A DNA stretch of 64,000 bases from Trinickia dabaoshanensis (GCF_002879885.1 NZ_PNYA01000002.1:124001-188000), one strand, 5' to 3'; positions 8,867 to 18,340 are shown, counted from the stretch's first letter. The notes: generated by a model not told the origin, from the letters alone. Program-made: numbers and translations.

Positions 8867-9997
8867 TCAACTCTCCTCGTCAGGCTTCACACCCAATATT
8901 TCGCGAATATGCGCGAGCGAGCCGTCGTCCTTCACGACGGAAGCAATCCATTCATGCAGCGGCATGTCGGCCCAGTGCGCCGCCTTGTCGGCAAGGTAAG
9001 CGGCCGGGCTGTGCGGCTCGGTCGCGCGTAAGAACCGTGCGATGGCGCGCAATTGCGCGACAGCCTCGGCACGGCTCTGGATCGCGCCGATGGGATGAAC
9101 GACGGCAAGCGTGGCGTTGTTCGCGGGCATCGAAGTCTCGAGAGAGGGGGCCGTTTTGAAACTGGGCTCGGCACGGTCGAGGGTGCCCCCGCCCGGTTGC
9201 GATGAGGATGGCGGTTGGCTGGGAGCGGGGTCGATCTTCGCGCCGACGTCGCGTGCGAAACGCTCCGCCAAGTCGAACACGTACTCGTAAGCGTCTTTCG
9301 CTTGCCGAAAACTCGGCGCCGACGTTCCCGCACGGGCGTCCAGCGCTTGTTCGAGCGCGAGCATCGACGCCTCGAACGCCTTCAGATCCGTGAGCAGCGC
9401 CTTGTAAAACGCCGGCGGCGTCGCCCGCTTGGCCGCTTCGATCTGCTCGAGCGAAGGCTTGCCGCGCGAGAGTTCGTCGGCATGATCGGGATCGCGGCGC
9501 ACGGCTTGGGCTACATTGCCCGCCACCTCCCAATCGAGCCCGCCGAACTCACCCGACGACGATTGTGTGAGCGGCACCTCGCGCAGCAGTTGCGACGTCC
9601 GGCCCACGAGCCAACTCACGTTACCGAGCCGGTATTCGGTGTCGTCCCCTTCGGGCAGCGGATGCACGGTATCCCAATAGCGCTCGGCCAGCGCGGCCAG
9701 CAGCGTATAGCCTTGCGACAGGCCCGCCAAGCCCTGCTTCATCGCCAACGCTTCGGTGAGCCAAGCCGCTAACCGCAAATCCTTCGTTTGGGTCCTGAGC
9801 AACTGCGACGAGCGCTCGATGACGAATCCCCAATCGGCTTCCTTGATTTCGGTGACCCACTCGCCCTGATCGAGCGAAGGATCGTCGAAGCGGCGCGCCT
9901 GCTGGATCGCGTCGAAATCGTTGGAGAACAGCAAGTCCTCGCCGCAGGGCGATGCCCCGTCCAGCGGCGCAATGAGTGGAGCGATATCGATCGGCAT
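8867..9997 (-). CDS. tssA: T6SS protein TssA (short, class with ImpA N-terminal domain)
   Basis: TssA caps and coordinates assembly of the baseplate and the contractile tail. This 376-residue version has the ImpA-type N-terminal domain (residues about 8-125, starting PLDGASPCGEDLLFS), a helical middle, a Pro/Ser-rich linker near 255-290, and a short C-terminal domain ending in HEWIASVVKDD. That is the compact architecture known from Burkholderia cenocepacia, not the roughly 540-residue E. coli form. The ATG lies 1 nt after the tssH stop (TGA-T-ATG), so the two genes are translationally coupled. It is the last gene of the long leftward T6SS operon. Confidence 0.93.
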   Translation of the reverse strand: MPIDIAPLIAPLDGASPCGEDLLFSNDFDAIQQARRFDDPSLDQGEWVTEIKEADWGFVIERSSQLLRTQTKDLRLAAWLTEALAMKQGLAGLSQGYTLLAALAERYWDTVHPLPEGDDTEYRLGNVSWLVGRTSQLLREVPLTQSSSGEFGGLDWEVAGNVAQAVRRDPDHADELSRGKPSLEQIEAAKRATPPAFYKALLTDLKAFEASMLALEQALDARAGTSAPSFRQAKDAYEYVFDLAERFARDVGAKIDPAPSQPPSSSQPGGGTLDRAEPSFKTAPSLETSMPANNATLAVVHPIGAIQSRAEAVAQLRAIARFLRATEPHSPAAYLADKAAHWADMPLHEWIASVVKDDGSLAHIREILGVKPDEES

Positions 9998-9998
9998 A

Positions 9999-12674
9999 TC
10001 AGGCTACCTCGTAGTCGAATTCGCCCGATTCGACCGCGCGCACGGCGATGCGCTCGATGCGCTCGCCGCCGGCAAGGCGGCCGAGCACATGTTGCGCAAG
10101 CTCGGGCAACAGCGTTCCGTTCAGGATATGGTCGACGTTGCGCGCCCCTGAATCCACCTCCGTGCACCGCGCGAGCACCGCATCGACGAGCGATTCGTCC
10201 CAGGAGAATTCGGCGCGATGATTGGCCGCCACGCGCGCGCGGATTCGTTCGAGCTTGAGCTCGATGATTTCGGCGAGCACGTCGTCGGAGATCGGGTAGT
10301 ACGGCACGACCTTCACGCGCCCGAGGAACGCCGGCTTGAACGCCTTGTACAGTTGCGGCCGCAACAGCTCGGCGAGTGCATCGGCATCGGGCAGCGCGTC
10401 CGGCGCCTGATTCAGGCAAGCCTGCATGACGGCCGAGGCGCCGACGTTCGACGTGAGAATGATCAGCGCATGACGGAAATCGATCTCGCGCCCCTCGGCA
10501 TCGTCGAGCGTGCCCTTGTCGAATACCTGGAAGAACATTTCGAGCACATCGGGGTGCGCTTTCTCGATTTCGTCGAGCAGCACGACGCTGTACGGATTGC
10601 GCCGCACGGCCTCGGTCAGCACGCCGCCTTCGCCGTACCCGACATAGCCCGGCGGCGAGCCCTTCAGGCCCGACACGCTATGCGCTTCCTGATATTCGCT
10701 CATGTTGATCGTGACGAGCTTGCGTTCGCCGCCGTACAACAAGTCGGCCAGCGCCAGCGCCGTTTCGGTCTTGCCGACGCCGGACGGCCCGACGAACAAG
10801 AACACGCCGCGCGGCTTGTTCGGATCCTCGAGGCTGGCGCTAGCCGTGCGCACGCGCTGTGCGATCGCATCGAGCGCGTGGTCTTGGCCGATCACGCGCT
10901 CGGCCAATAGGTCCTTCAAGCCGAGCACCGTGCCGATCTCGTCCTTCACCATGCGTCCGAGCGGGATGCCGGTCCAGCCGGCGACGATCTCCGCCACGAC
11001 GAGCCCATCGACCTGCAACGGCACCATGGGGCTCGCCTGCTGAAGCGCCTGAAGCTGCGACGTCAACGTGGCGAGCTCTTCGCGCAACGCGGGCGCGTCG
11101 CTGTCGGACGTTCGCTCGCCGGCACCGCTCGCGGCCTCGGCGAGTTGTCCGCGCAGCACGCCGATCCGCTGCGCAAGCGCACGCTCTTGCTCGTAGCGCT
11201 CTTCGTCGGCCGTGAGCGATGCCACGTCGGCGTCGCGCGCCGCACGAAGGTTCACGAGCCGCTCGTCGTGCGCGGCACCGGCGGTACCGCTCGCGCTCTC
11301 GCGCTCGAGCGCGGCGATCTCCGCATCGATCCGCTCGATGCGCTTGCGCGTATCGTCGATGACGGCCGGCGTCGACCCCTGCGCGAGCGCCACTTTCGCG
11401 CAGGCCGTGTCGAGTACGCCGATTGCCTTGTCGGGCAGTTGCCGACCGGTGATGTAACGGTGCGACAGGCGCACGGCCTCCGTGATTGCCTCGTCGAAAA
11501 TGCGCACGCCGAAATGCGCCTCCATACGCGGCGCGAGGCCGCGCACCATCGCGCACGCGAGTGCCTCGCTCGGCTCGTCGACCTTGACGACTTGGAAACG
11601 CCGCGCGAGCGCCACGTCTTTCTCGAAGTACTTGCGGTATTCGGCCCAGGTCGTCGCCGCGATCGTACGAAGCTCGCCACGCGCGAGCGCCGGCTTGAGC
11701 AGGTTGGCCGCGTCGTTCTGGCCGGCTTGGCCGCCGGCGCCGATGATCGTGTGCGCTTCGTCGATGAACAGAATGATCGGCGTCGCGCTCTTCTTCACTT
11801 CGTCGATGACGTTCTTCAAGCGATTCTCGAACTCGCCCTTCACGCTCGCGCCGGCTTGCAACAGTCCCATATCGAGCACGTGCAACGCCACGCCGACGAG
11901 CGGCGCGGGCACGTCGCCCGCCGCGATACGCAGCGCCAGCCCTTCCACGACGGCCGTTTTACCGACCCCCGCCTCGCCCGTCAGAATCGGATTGTTTTGA
12001 CGGCGGCGCATCAAGATGTCGATCGTCTGGCGAATTTCCGCTTCGCGGCCGATCACAGGATCGATCTGCCCTTCCCGCGCGCGCTGCGTCAGATTCGTCG
12101 TGTAGGTGTCGAGCGCGGGCGTCTTCGACGGCGCCGCGCCGATCGCTTCGTCGCCGGCGGGCGCGCCCGGGCGAGCCGCGGCGCCGGTTACGGCCTCCGC
12201 CTCGTCGGAGCCCGCCGTCGCTTCGGCGAACCGATGCTTGAGCTCCTCCGTCGGCACGCGCGTAAGCACCGGGGACATCCGTTCGGCGAATTGCGAGAGC
12301 TCGGGCGAGGTCAGCAGCGCGAGCAGCAGATGTCCCGAGCGAATCCGCGCCGCTTGCGTATCGAGCGAAGCGATCAGCCAGGCTTGCTCGAAAAGCGAAA
12401 TCAAATGCTGGGAGAACACCGGCGTGCGCGTGTTGCCCGTCTTGAGCCGCTCGAGCCCGCGTTCGAGATCGGTGCGCAGCACCTCGATGCTCAGACCGCT
12501 CGCGCGCAGCACGACCGAGAGATCGCTCGCTTGTTGTTCGATGAGCGCAAGCAGCAAATGCTCGAGATCGACTTCGTAATGGCCGCGCGCCAGACAAAGG
12601 CTCGCGGCGCGCGTCGCGGCATTCAGGCAGAGCGCGTCGAGCTTGGCGATCAGGGTCTTCAGGGGAGTACTCAT
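9999..12674 (-). CDS. tssH: T6SS AAA+ ATPase TssH (ClpV)
   Basis: ClpV disassembles contracted TssB/TssC sheaths for reuse. The 891-residue protein has a Clp N-domain (about 1-150), a first AAA+ module with Walker A GEAGVGKT and Walker B ILFIDEAH, a coiled-coil middle region, and a second AAA+ module with GPSGVGKT and VVLLDEIEKAH. The length and the family-specific N-domain separate it from housekeeping ClpB. It sits between tssG (31 nt upstream) and tssA (1 nt downstream) in the same operon. Confidence 0.97.
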   Translation of the reverse strand: MSTPLKTLIAKLDALCLNAATRAASLCLARGHYEVDLEHLLLALIEQQASDLSVVLRASGLSIEVLRTDLERGLERLKTGNTRTPVFSQHLISLFEQAWLIASLDTQAARIRSGHLLLALLTSPELSQFAERMSPVLTRVPTEELKHRFAEATAGSDEAEAVTGAAARPGAPAGDEAIGAAPSKTPALDTYTTNLTQRAREGQIDPVIGREAEIRQTIDILMRRRQNNPILTGEAGVGKTAVVEGLALRIAAGDVPAPLVGVALHVLDMGLLQAGASVKGEFENRLKNVIDEVKKSATPIILFIDEAHTIIGAGGQAGQNDAANLLKPALARGELRTIAATTWAEYRKYFEKDVALARRFQVVKVDEPSEALACAMVRGLAPRMEAHFGVRIFDEAITEAVRLSHRYITGRQLPDKAIGVLDTACAKVALAQGSTPAVIDDTRKRIERIDAEIAALERESASGTAGAAHDERLVNLRAARDADVASLTADEERYEQERALAQRIGVLRGQLAEAASGAGERTSDSDAPALREELATLTSQLQALQQASPMVPLQVDGLVVAEIVAGWTGIPLGRMVKDEIGTVLGLKDLLAERVIGQDHALDAIAQRVRTASASLEDPNKPRGVFLFVGPSGVGKTETALALADLLYGGERKLVTINMSEYQEAHSVSGLKGSPPGYVGYGEGGVLTEAVRRNPYSVVLLDEIEKAHPDVLEMFFQVFDKGTLDDAEGREIDFRHALIILTSNVGASAVMQACLNQAPDALPDADALAELLRPQLYKAFKPAFLGRVKVVPYYPISDDVLAEIIELKLERIRARVAANHRAEFSWDESLVDAVLARCTEVDSGARNVDHILNGTLLPELAQHVLGRLAGGERIERIAVRAVESGEFDYEVA

Positions 12675-12705
12675 GTCGGATCGATTCTCGCTTGTCGGAT
12701 CAATA

Positions 12706-13791
12706 TCAATGGATGACGTTCAGTTCGTAGCGCGCGTCGTCGCGGTCGCGTTCGGCCGGGCGCGTGCATAAGAAGGCGTCGTAGCCAAGCCGAGCGCCTT
12801 TGCCCAGGCGGCTCATGCCCACTTCCTCGCGCGCCAGCACGAGCGACACCTCGTATTCGATGGTGATGCCCGCGAGCAGCATGAGCATGCGTTCGAGCGC
12901 GATGGCACGCCCCTCGCCGGGCAGGAACGCCTCGTAATCGCGCTTGTTCAGCGGCCCCACGACGATGCGCACGCGCATGTCGCGCTGCCAAACGCGTTCG
13001 CCCGCGAGCGCCGTCGCGCCGAGCGTCGCGTTCTCGCGGCCGAGCACGGTGAGCCGCGGCGCGGGCACGGCATACCACTTGCCCGCGAACTGCTCGACTT
13101 GCACCGGCGCGCGGAAATAATCGGTCAGCGTGCGCGCCAAGTACGCAGCCGACATCGGCCGGTGCCGCGCCGGCAACGCATACCCGGCGATCGCCTCGTC
13201 GATCAGCGCGCCGCGCCCCTCCTGCAGATGCGCGCGCGTCGCGGCATCGGGCGTCCCCGCCAACGCGAGCAAAAGCGGCAGATAACGCTCGTCGCGATCG
13301 AGTTCGTAGTGAAACGGAAGCCGGTACTTCTTCCATGCCGCATAAAACAGCGCCGTGGCACGGTTCGAGAAGACGTCGAAGAACTCCCTGGCCGCGTGGT
13401 CGCGCTGCACTTGCGCGCGGCCGATCAACTGCTCGGTATAGTGCAGCGGCAGCGCGCCTTGCCCACCCAGCAAACCGAAGAACGACGGCGTCAGCTCGAT
13501 GCGCTCGAGCTTGCTTTGCGCCAGCGCCGCGCGCACCGCATCGCGCCCGGCGAGCGGCTCGCCCGCCTCGTCGTAGGGCACCGCATGTTCGATCTCGCTC
13601 GGCGGAAACGTCAGCGCGAGGCTGTTTCGAAAGGCAACGCCGGTCCGCGCGTTTTCGCCGGAGACGTGCGCCTCGCGCTTCGAGAACCACGTCTCGAGCA
13701 CACGAACCGCTTGAAAGAACTGGAACCGGTAAGGCTCGTCGAGCAGCCGCTCGACTACGCCAGCGTCGATTCCGCGCTGCGCGGTTTGCAT
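12706..13791 (-). CDS. tssG: T6SS baseplate protein TssG
   Basis: A 361-residue baseplate wedge protein that works with TssE, TssF and TssK. The chosen ATG at 13791 gives the family N-terminus (ERLLDEPYRFQFFQAVRVLE), which is found near residue 14 in TssG proteins. This start lies inside tssF, so the genes overlap by 37 nt and are probably translationally coupled. A longer open frame running further back antisense-free through tssF was rejected because it has no family similarity. The FFGLLGGQGALPLHYTE motif, conserved in the family, is present. Confidence 0.93.
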   Translation of the reverse strand: MQTAQRGIDAGVVERLLDEPYRFQFFQAVRVLETWFSKREAHVSGENARTGVAFRNSLALTFPPSEIEHAVPYDEAGEPLAGRDAVRAALAQSKLERIELTPSFFGLLGGQGALPLHYTEQLIGRAQVQRDHAAREFFDVFSNRATALFYAAWKKYRLPFHYELDRDERYLPLLLALAGTPDAATRAHLQEGRGALIDEAIAGYALPARHRPMSAAYLARTLTDYFRAPVQVEQFAGKWYAVPAPRLTVLGRENATLGATALAGERVWQRDMRVRIVVGPLNKRDYEAFLPGEGRAIALERMLMLLAGITIEYEVSLVLAREEVGMSRLGKGARLGYDAFLCTRPAERDRDDARYELNVIH

Positions 13792-15581
13792 CGCATGATC
13801 TCCTCGCCGGTGCGGCCGGCCACGGCCACGAGTTGGACGAAACTGTTCAACCGGACGAACAGGCCGAAAAACGTGTCGAGCACGCGCACGAACGTGGCGA
13901 GGCTCGTGCCCACGTAGTGCGCTTCGTCGAACGTCACGCGAATCTCCACGCCGCGCACGAACGTCGCATAGGGCCGGCCCGGCAGCCAGTGCACGGCCGG
14001 CTTTTGCTCGATCCCGACGATGCCCGCGATATGCCGGGCCGACACGGCCGTGCGCCGCGCGTCGTACAACGCGAGCAACTCCTTGAGCGGTGCGAGCCCG
14101 TCCACCAGCGAGACGTGATTGAGCGCAAGGTGCGACACGAGGCGCCAGCCCATCGACGCGCCGCGCGGCACCCGCACACTCGGACTCGGCCGCGACAACA
14201 AGCTGATCGGGCCCGTCGTGACCTCGGGCTGCGCGAAGAGATCGCCCCCTTCGAGGCCGATCGCCAAGCGCGCCGGCAAATCGCGATTCGTGCACGTGAG
14301 CGCCAGGCTCAGCGTATCGGTGCGCGCTTCCAGCGGCTCGAAGTCGGCATCGACGATCGAAATCTCGGTCTCGTAGCCGGGACTGTTGCGCGCGACCCAA
14401 TCGTTACGGCGCGCGAACCAGTAACGGCCGGCGCGGGCCGCCTCATCGTGGTGAAGCGCGTAGAAAGGCCGAAACTCGGTGATGGTTTGTCCGTCCGCCC
14501 GCGTCTCGACGCGGCGAACGCCGTCGATCGAATAGACCTCGTAATCGCTCGCATGACGCGCGTCGGCCACGACCGGATAGGAGAGCGCCTCGTGACTCAC
14601 GTGTATCGGCTCGCCGCGCTGCGCGAACAGGTTGACGACCGGCGTGCAAAACAAGCGCACGTGGTTCACGCTGAGCGATTCGACGAGCCGCTCGATATGC
14701 GGCTCCTCGCGCAATTCGCCGAGCGCGACGTGCAACGTGAGCCGCCGGCAGCGTCCGGCCATGCCGACCATCGCCGCCAGATCGAAGTCGATGAAGTCGA
14801 ACTTTTCGGGGAACGCGAAGTATTCGGTCAGGAGACGATAAGCCGGATGCGACTTCGCCGGATAGTCGATCAGCGCATCGGCCTCGCCGAATCCCGCGGG
14901 CTCGATCGGGACGGCGGCAAGCGCCCGCCACGCGCGGCTTTCGGGCGTCTCGACATAGGCGCCGAGCGTCTTCATGAACAGACAATCGGTCAGCGCGGCG
15001 ATGAACGACTGCTCACCGTGCAAATAGGCCCGCAGCGTCGGCAAATTCAATGCGCCGAGCGAGCCTTCCGGCAACGTGGTTTCGAACGTGAACGAGAGCA
15101 ACGCGGACGCATCGCCCGGCAGCGTCACGGCACCGAGCGGCACCTCGGCGAGCGGCGTATGGCGCGCGCGCACCAGGCGCAACGGCGCGAGCGTCACATC
15201 GTAGGCGGTGCGAAACCGGCATGGTACGCCGCGGATTTCACGCGAGGTCAACGGCGTGCCGCGGGCAATCGACACCGGGGCGAGCTCGCGCGGCGCGCTG
15301 AATTGAGCGATCGAGCAAGACGGAAACGGGCGCAGATAGTGCGGATAGAGGACTTCGAGCAGCGCCTCGGTGAATTCGGGGCGATCGTCGTCGAGCTTTT
15401 TATTGACGCGCGCCGAGAGCAACGCGAACGATTCGATCATGCGCTCGACGTGCGGGTCGTCGCCCTGCTCACCCGCCGGCGCCAGCCGCGCGGCGATCTT
15501 GGGATACCGGCCGGCGAAATCGAGCGAGTATCGGCGCAAAAACGCGAGCTCGCGCTCGTAGTAAGGCAGCAACGCTTCCAT
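13755..15581 (-). CDS. tssF: T6SS baseplate protein TssF
   Basis: A 608-residue baseplate wedge protein, recognisable from its start (EALLPYYERELAFLRRYSLDFAGRYPKIAARL) split here as ALLPYYERELAFLR and SLDFAGRYPKIAARL. A TTG codon directly precedes the ATG at 15581. The ATG is preferred because the GGGG ribosome-binding motif sits 7 nt upstream of it. The length is normal for the family. It overlaps the tssG start by 37 nt and follows tssE by 67 nt in the same direction. Confidence 0.95.
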   Translation of the reverse strand: MEALLPYYERELAFLRRYSLDFAGRYPKIAARLAPAGEQGDDPHVERMIESFALLSARVNKKLDDDRPEFTEALLEVLYPHYLRPFPSCSIAQFSAPRELAPVSIARGTPLTSREIRGVPCRFRTAYDVTLAPLRLVRARHTPLAEVPLGAVTLPGDASALLSFTFETTLPEGSLGALNLPTLRAYLHGEQSFIAALTDCLFMKTLGAYVETPESRAWRALAAVPIEPAGFGEADALIDYPAKSHPAYRLLTEYFAFPEKFDFIDFDLAAMVGMAGRCRRLTLHVALGELREEPHIERLVESLSVNHVRLFCTPVVNLFAQRGEPIHVSHEALSYPVVADARHASDYEVYSIDGVRRVETRADGQTITEFRPFYALHHDEAARAGRYWFARRNDWVARNSPGYETEISIVDADFEPLEARTDTLSLALTCTNRDLPARLAIGLEGGDLFAQPEVTTGPISLLSRPSPSVRVPRGASMGWRLVSHLALNHVSLVDGLAPLKELLALYDARRTAVSARHIAGIVGIEQKPAVHWLPGRPYATFVRGVEIRVTFDEAHYVGTSLATFVRVLDTFFGLFVRLNSFVQLVAVAGRTGEEIMRCKPRSAESTLA

Positions 15582-15648
15582 CAATGATCCCCGGGCGCCC
15601 TGAGAGAAAAATGTCTGATTTCAGGGCACTTGTGTGCGCTCTTATCGA

Positions 15649-16167
15649 CTAGCCGAGTCCCAGTTCGCGCACTCGGGAACGACCCGCGTCCGTGGCGCGG
15701 CGCGAGCGCGTGACCGAATACTGAAGCGTGGAGGCTTGCAGCATCGCGTCGAAGCTGACCGGCTCTTCGGCCGGGTGCACGACGAGCCTCGCGCGGATGA
15801 CGAAGTACAGCGCATTCGTCGATTGCTCGTTGACTTCAAGCGACACACGAACGTCTTGCAGGCGCGGCTCGTGCCGCGCGATCGCCTGCTCGATGGATTC
15901 GCAGATGAACGTGCGATCGTAGTGGCTTGCCAAGCTCAGCCCCGCGAAATCGTTCAATCCGTAAGTCAGCACCGACCGCTGACACTCGGGCAGCTTCGCG
16001 AGCGTCTCCTCGGTCATGACGATGCGGGTATTGAGCAACGCCTCGACGTCGCGCGCCACGCGCCCCTTCAACTCGTCGAGCGACCACTGGCGCATCGCCG
16101 CGGGTGCGGGCGAGCGAGGATCGTCGTCGAAAAGTTTATCGAGCAAGCTCGGTTCGAAGCGCTTCAT
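15649..16167 (-). CDS. tssE: T6SS baseplate protein TssE (gp25-like)
   Basis: TssE is homologous to phage T4 gp25 and starts sheath polymerisation at the baseplate. The 172-residue protein begins with FEPSLLDKLFDD, typical of TssE. Its gp25 domain (about 30-140) includes LPECQRSVLTYGLNDFAG and the family core Glu-Pro-Arg-Leu in the context HEPRLQDVRV. It follows hcp by 80 nt, and that gap is largely filled by a strong hairpin, so tssE and later genes may be expressed below hcp. Confidence 0.94.
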   Translation of the reverse strand: MKRFEPSLLDKLFDDDPRSPAPAAMRQWSLDELKGRVARDVEALLNTRIVMTEETLAKLPECQRSVLTYGLNDFAGLSLASHYDRTFICESIEQAIARHEPRLQDVRVSLEVNEQSTNALYFVIRARLVVHPAEEPVSFDAMLQASTLQYSVTRSRRATDAGRSRVRELGLG

Positions 16168-16198
16168 CGGGCAGCGTGCTCAGGTCGATCGGTAGTAC

Positions 16199-16243
16199 GG
16201 ACCGCCGCTCGCTCGAAACGGGCAGCGAGCGGCGTATCGGTCC
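16199..16243 (-). terminator. Strong hairpin just after hcp (partial terminator or mRNA-stabilising stem)
   Basis: On the hcp transcript a perfect 11-bp GC-rich stem (CGCCGCTCGCT paired with AGCGAGCGGCG) around a 10-nt loop starts a few bases after the hcp stop. A 3-nt bulge then extends it with GGAC/GTCC. No U-run follows, so it is not a classic intrinsic terminator. It more likely protects the hcp mRNA 3' end after processing or partly reduces read-through into tssE. Confidence 0.6.
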
Positions 16244-16247
16244 CGGC

Positions 16248-16751
16248 TTAGACCGCGTAGGTCTTGTCGTTCTTCGTGAGGCTCCACGCGCCTTGCGCGT
16301 TACCGCCTTGGCCGCCGCCAACCTTCTGCTGCGTGTACTTCCATTGCACGGCGGCGTACTTCAGCGAGAACTGCTCCGTCGGCAGACCTTCGCCGACGAC
16401 GCTCGGCGTCACGCTCGAAATGATGACGTACTTCATCTTGATTTCGAGGTACTTGACGCGGTTGCCTTCGCCATCCGAGCGCATGAAGTCGACCGTCACT
16501 TCGTCGAACGTCGTACCGCCCGATGCGTGTTGGTACAGAAGCGGGCTCACGACGTCGATGTCCTTCGTGAACACCATGTCGCCGTGCTCGCAACGCTCCG
16601 CGGTGCCACCGCCGGCCGTCGATGCAGTCGCCGAACGCGGCTGGACGATCGAGTGATTCCACGTGCTGATCTCGATCCAGTCCTTGTGGTCCTTATCGGC
16701 CGATTCGCCCTTGATGGCGGGATTGCCAAACTTCAGATAGACGTCTTTCAT
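16248..16751 (-). CDS. hcp: T6SS tube protein Hcp (TssD)
   Basis: Hcp hexamers stack into the inner tube that is propelled out of the cell and carries effectors. The protein is 167 residues, the standard length, and starts MKDVYLKFGNPAIKGES. The domain shows HKDWIEISTWNHSI and YLEIKMKYVIISSV, both family hallmarks. It is the most abundant T6SS product in general. Here it is bracketed by two hairpins, one in the 80-nt gap before it and one directly after it. A GGGAG motif lies upstream of the ATG. Confidence 0.97.
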   Translation of the reverse strand: MKDVYLKFGNPAIKGESADKDHKDWIEISTWNHSIVQPRSATASTAGGGTAERCEHGDMVFTKDIDVVSPLLYQHASGGTTFDEVTVDFMRSDGEGNRVKYLEIKMKYVIISSVTPSVVGEGLPTEQFSLKYAAVQWKYTQQKVGGGQGGNAQGAWSLTKNDKTYAV

Positions 16752-16782
16752 GACTTGCTAACTCCCAGGTAGCGGTTTATAT

Positions 16783-16813
16783 GCGGCCGCGGGCCTCATC
16801 GGCCCGGGCCGCG
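16783..16813 (-). other. GC-rich hairpin between tssC and hcp
   Basis: In the tssC-hcp gap the transcript can fold GGCCCGGGCCGC-type arms around a 5-nt loop (GATGA on the transcript), about 11 bp with one bulge. Together with the hairpin after hcp it makes hcp a structurally isolated segment of the operon mRNA. It could be a processing site or 5' stabiliser; this is inference from pairing only. Confidence 0.45.
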
Positions 16814-16831
16814 GTCGGAATGGTTTTTCGG

Positions 16832-18322
16832 TTATGCGCCGGCGGCTTTCGGCAGATCCGCCACGAGCCGCAGCGAGATCGACAACTCGTCGAGTTGGAA
16901 ATGCGGCCGCAAGAAAGCGACGGAGCGATACGAGCCCGGCTTGCCGGGGATCTCGGACACTTGAATCGACGCTTCACGCAACGGGAACTGCGCCTTCTGC
17001 TCTTGCGTTGCGTTATCGTCGAGCAGCACGTACTGTGCAACCCAACGATTGAGGAACTGCTCCACGTTTTGCGCGGATGCGAAGCTGCCGATCTTGTCGC
17101 GCATCATCGCCTTCAGGTAATGCGCCACGCGCGACACCGAGAAGATGTACTGCAACTGTGCCGACAGCACCGCGTTCGCGTTCGCGCTGTCCGTGTTGTA
17201 TTTCTTCGGCCGTTGCACCGATTGCGCCGCGAAGAACGCCGCGTAATCGGAGTTCTTGCAGTGCACGAGCGGAATGAAGCCCAGATCGCTGAGTTCCTTC
17301 TCGCGCCGGTCCGTGATCGCGATTTCCGTCGGGCACTTGAGCGCGATTTCGCCGTCGTCCGTCTTGAACGTGTGCGTCGGCAAGTCCTGCACGAGCCCGC
17401 CGCCTTCCACGCCGCGGATCGCCGCGCACCAGCCGAAATCGTCGAACGCCGCCGTCAGACGAGCAGCGAAGGCCCACGCGGCATTGCACCACAGATACTT
17501 GCTGTGGTCGGAACCGTCGACGCTTTCGACGAAGTTGAACGTATCGGCGACGAGGCCGTCCTTCGGATGGAACGGCAGCCGGCCCAAATAGCGCGGCAGC
17601 GTCAGACCCACATAGCGGGAGTCTTCCGACTCGCGGAACGACTTCCACTTCGCGTATTCGACCGTATCGAAGATCTTGCCCAGATCGCGCGGCTTACCGA
17701 GATCCGAGAACGACTCGAGGCCGAGCAGCTCCGGCGAGGCCGACGTGATGAACGGCGCGTGCGCCGCCGCCGCGACGTGCGACATCTGTTCGATGAAGTA
17801 CATGTCCTCGGGCTGGCGCGTGAGCTCGAAGTCGCCGATCAGCGTGCCGAACGGCGCACCGCCGAACGTGCCGAACTCTTCTTCGTAGACCTTCTTGAAC
17901 AGCGCGCTCTGGTCGAACTCGGAGGCCGCCTTGAAATCGCGCACGATCTCGCGCTTGTTCGCGTTGAGCACGCGAATCTTGATCGTCGAGCCCGTGTTGC
18001 TCTCTTTGCACAGGTAGTTCAGCCCGCGCCACGTGCTTTCCATGCGCTGAAACTCGGGCGCATGCATGACCTCGCTGAGCTGCGCCGACAAGAGGCGGTC
18101 GAGTTCGGCGATGCGCGCATCGATCGTCGCGGACAGGTTGTCGGACACGACGACCGTGCCGTCCATCACCTGATGCACGAGCTCGCCGATCAAATCCTTC
18201 GCGCGCGCATGCTCGGAATCGGATTTCGCAACCTTGCTCTTCTCGACGATGTCGTCGAGCAGCGACGTGCTGGCGCCCGCTTGGGCGGCGCCGACGGGAG
18301 CCGTAGCCGTTTGTTGATTCAT
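16832..18322 (-). CDS. tssC: T6SS sheath large subunit TssC
   Basis: TssC (VipB) forms the contractile sheath with TssB around the Hcp tube. The 496-residue protein has the expected central region (VMHAPEFQRMESTWRGLNYL, on the edge of the strand that interlocks with TssB) and a C-terminal domain ending in adhesive strands. Length and sequence are typical. It lies 18 nt after tssB with a GGGGTG ribosome-binding motif, so the two sheath subunits are co-produced. Confidence 0.97.
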   Translation of the reverse strand: MNQQTATAPVGAAQAGASTSLLDDIVEKSKVAKSDSEHARAKDLIGELVHQVMDGTVVVSDNLSATIDARIAELDRLLSAQLSEVMHAPEFQRMESTWRGLNYLCKESNTGSTIKIRVLNANKREIVRDFKAASEFDQSALFKKVYEEEFGTFGGAPFGTLIGDFELTRQPEDMYFIEQMSHVAAAAHAPFITSASPELLGLESFSDLGKPRDLGKIFDTVEYAKWKSFRESEDSRYVGLTLPRYLGRLPFHPKDGLVADTFNFVESVDGSDHSKYLWCNAAWAFAARLTAAFDDFGWCAAIRGVEGGGLVQDLPTHTFKTDDGEIALKCPTEIAITDRREKELSDLGFIPLVHCKNSDYAAFFAAQSVQRPKKYNTDSANANAVLSAQLQYIFSVSRVAHYLKAMMRDKIGSFASAQNVEQFLNRWVAQYVLLDDNATQEQKAQFPLREASIQVSEIPGKPGSYRSVAFLRPHFQLDELSISLRLVADLPKAAGA

Positions 18323-18340
18323 GCTGACACCCCGATCCGG

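Noticed and set aside
13335-15587. A 750-codon open frame antisense to tssF and tssG
   Set aside because: Same reasoning: low-complexity Arg-rich translation opposite two family-matched genes.
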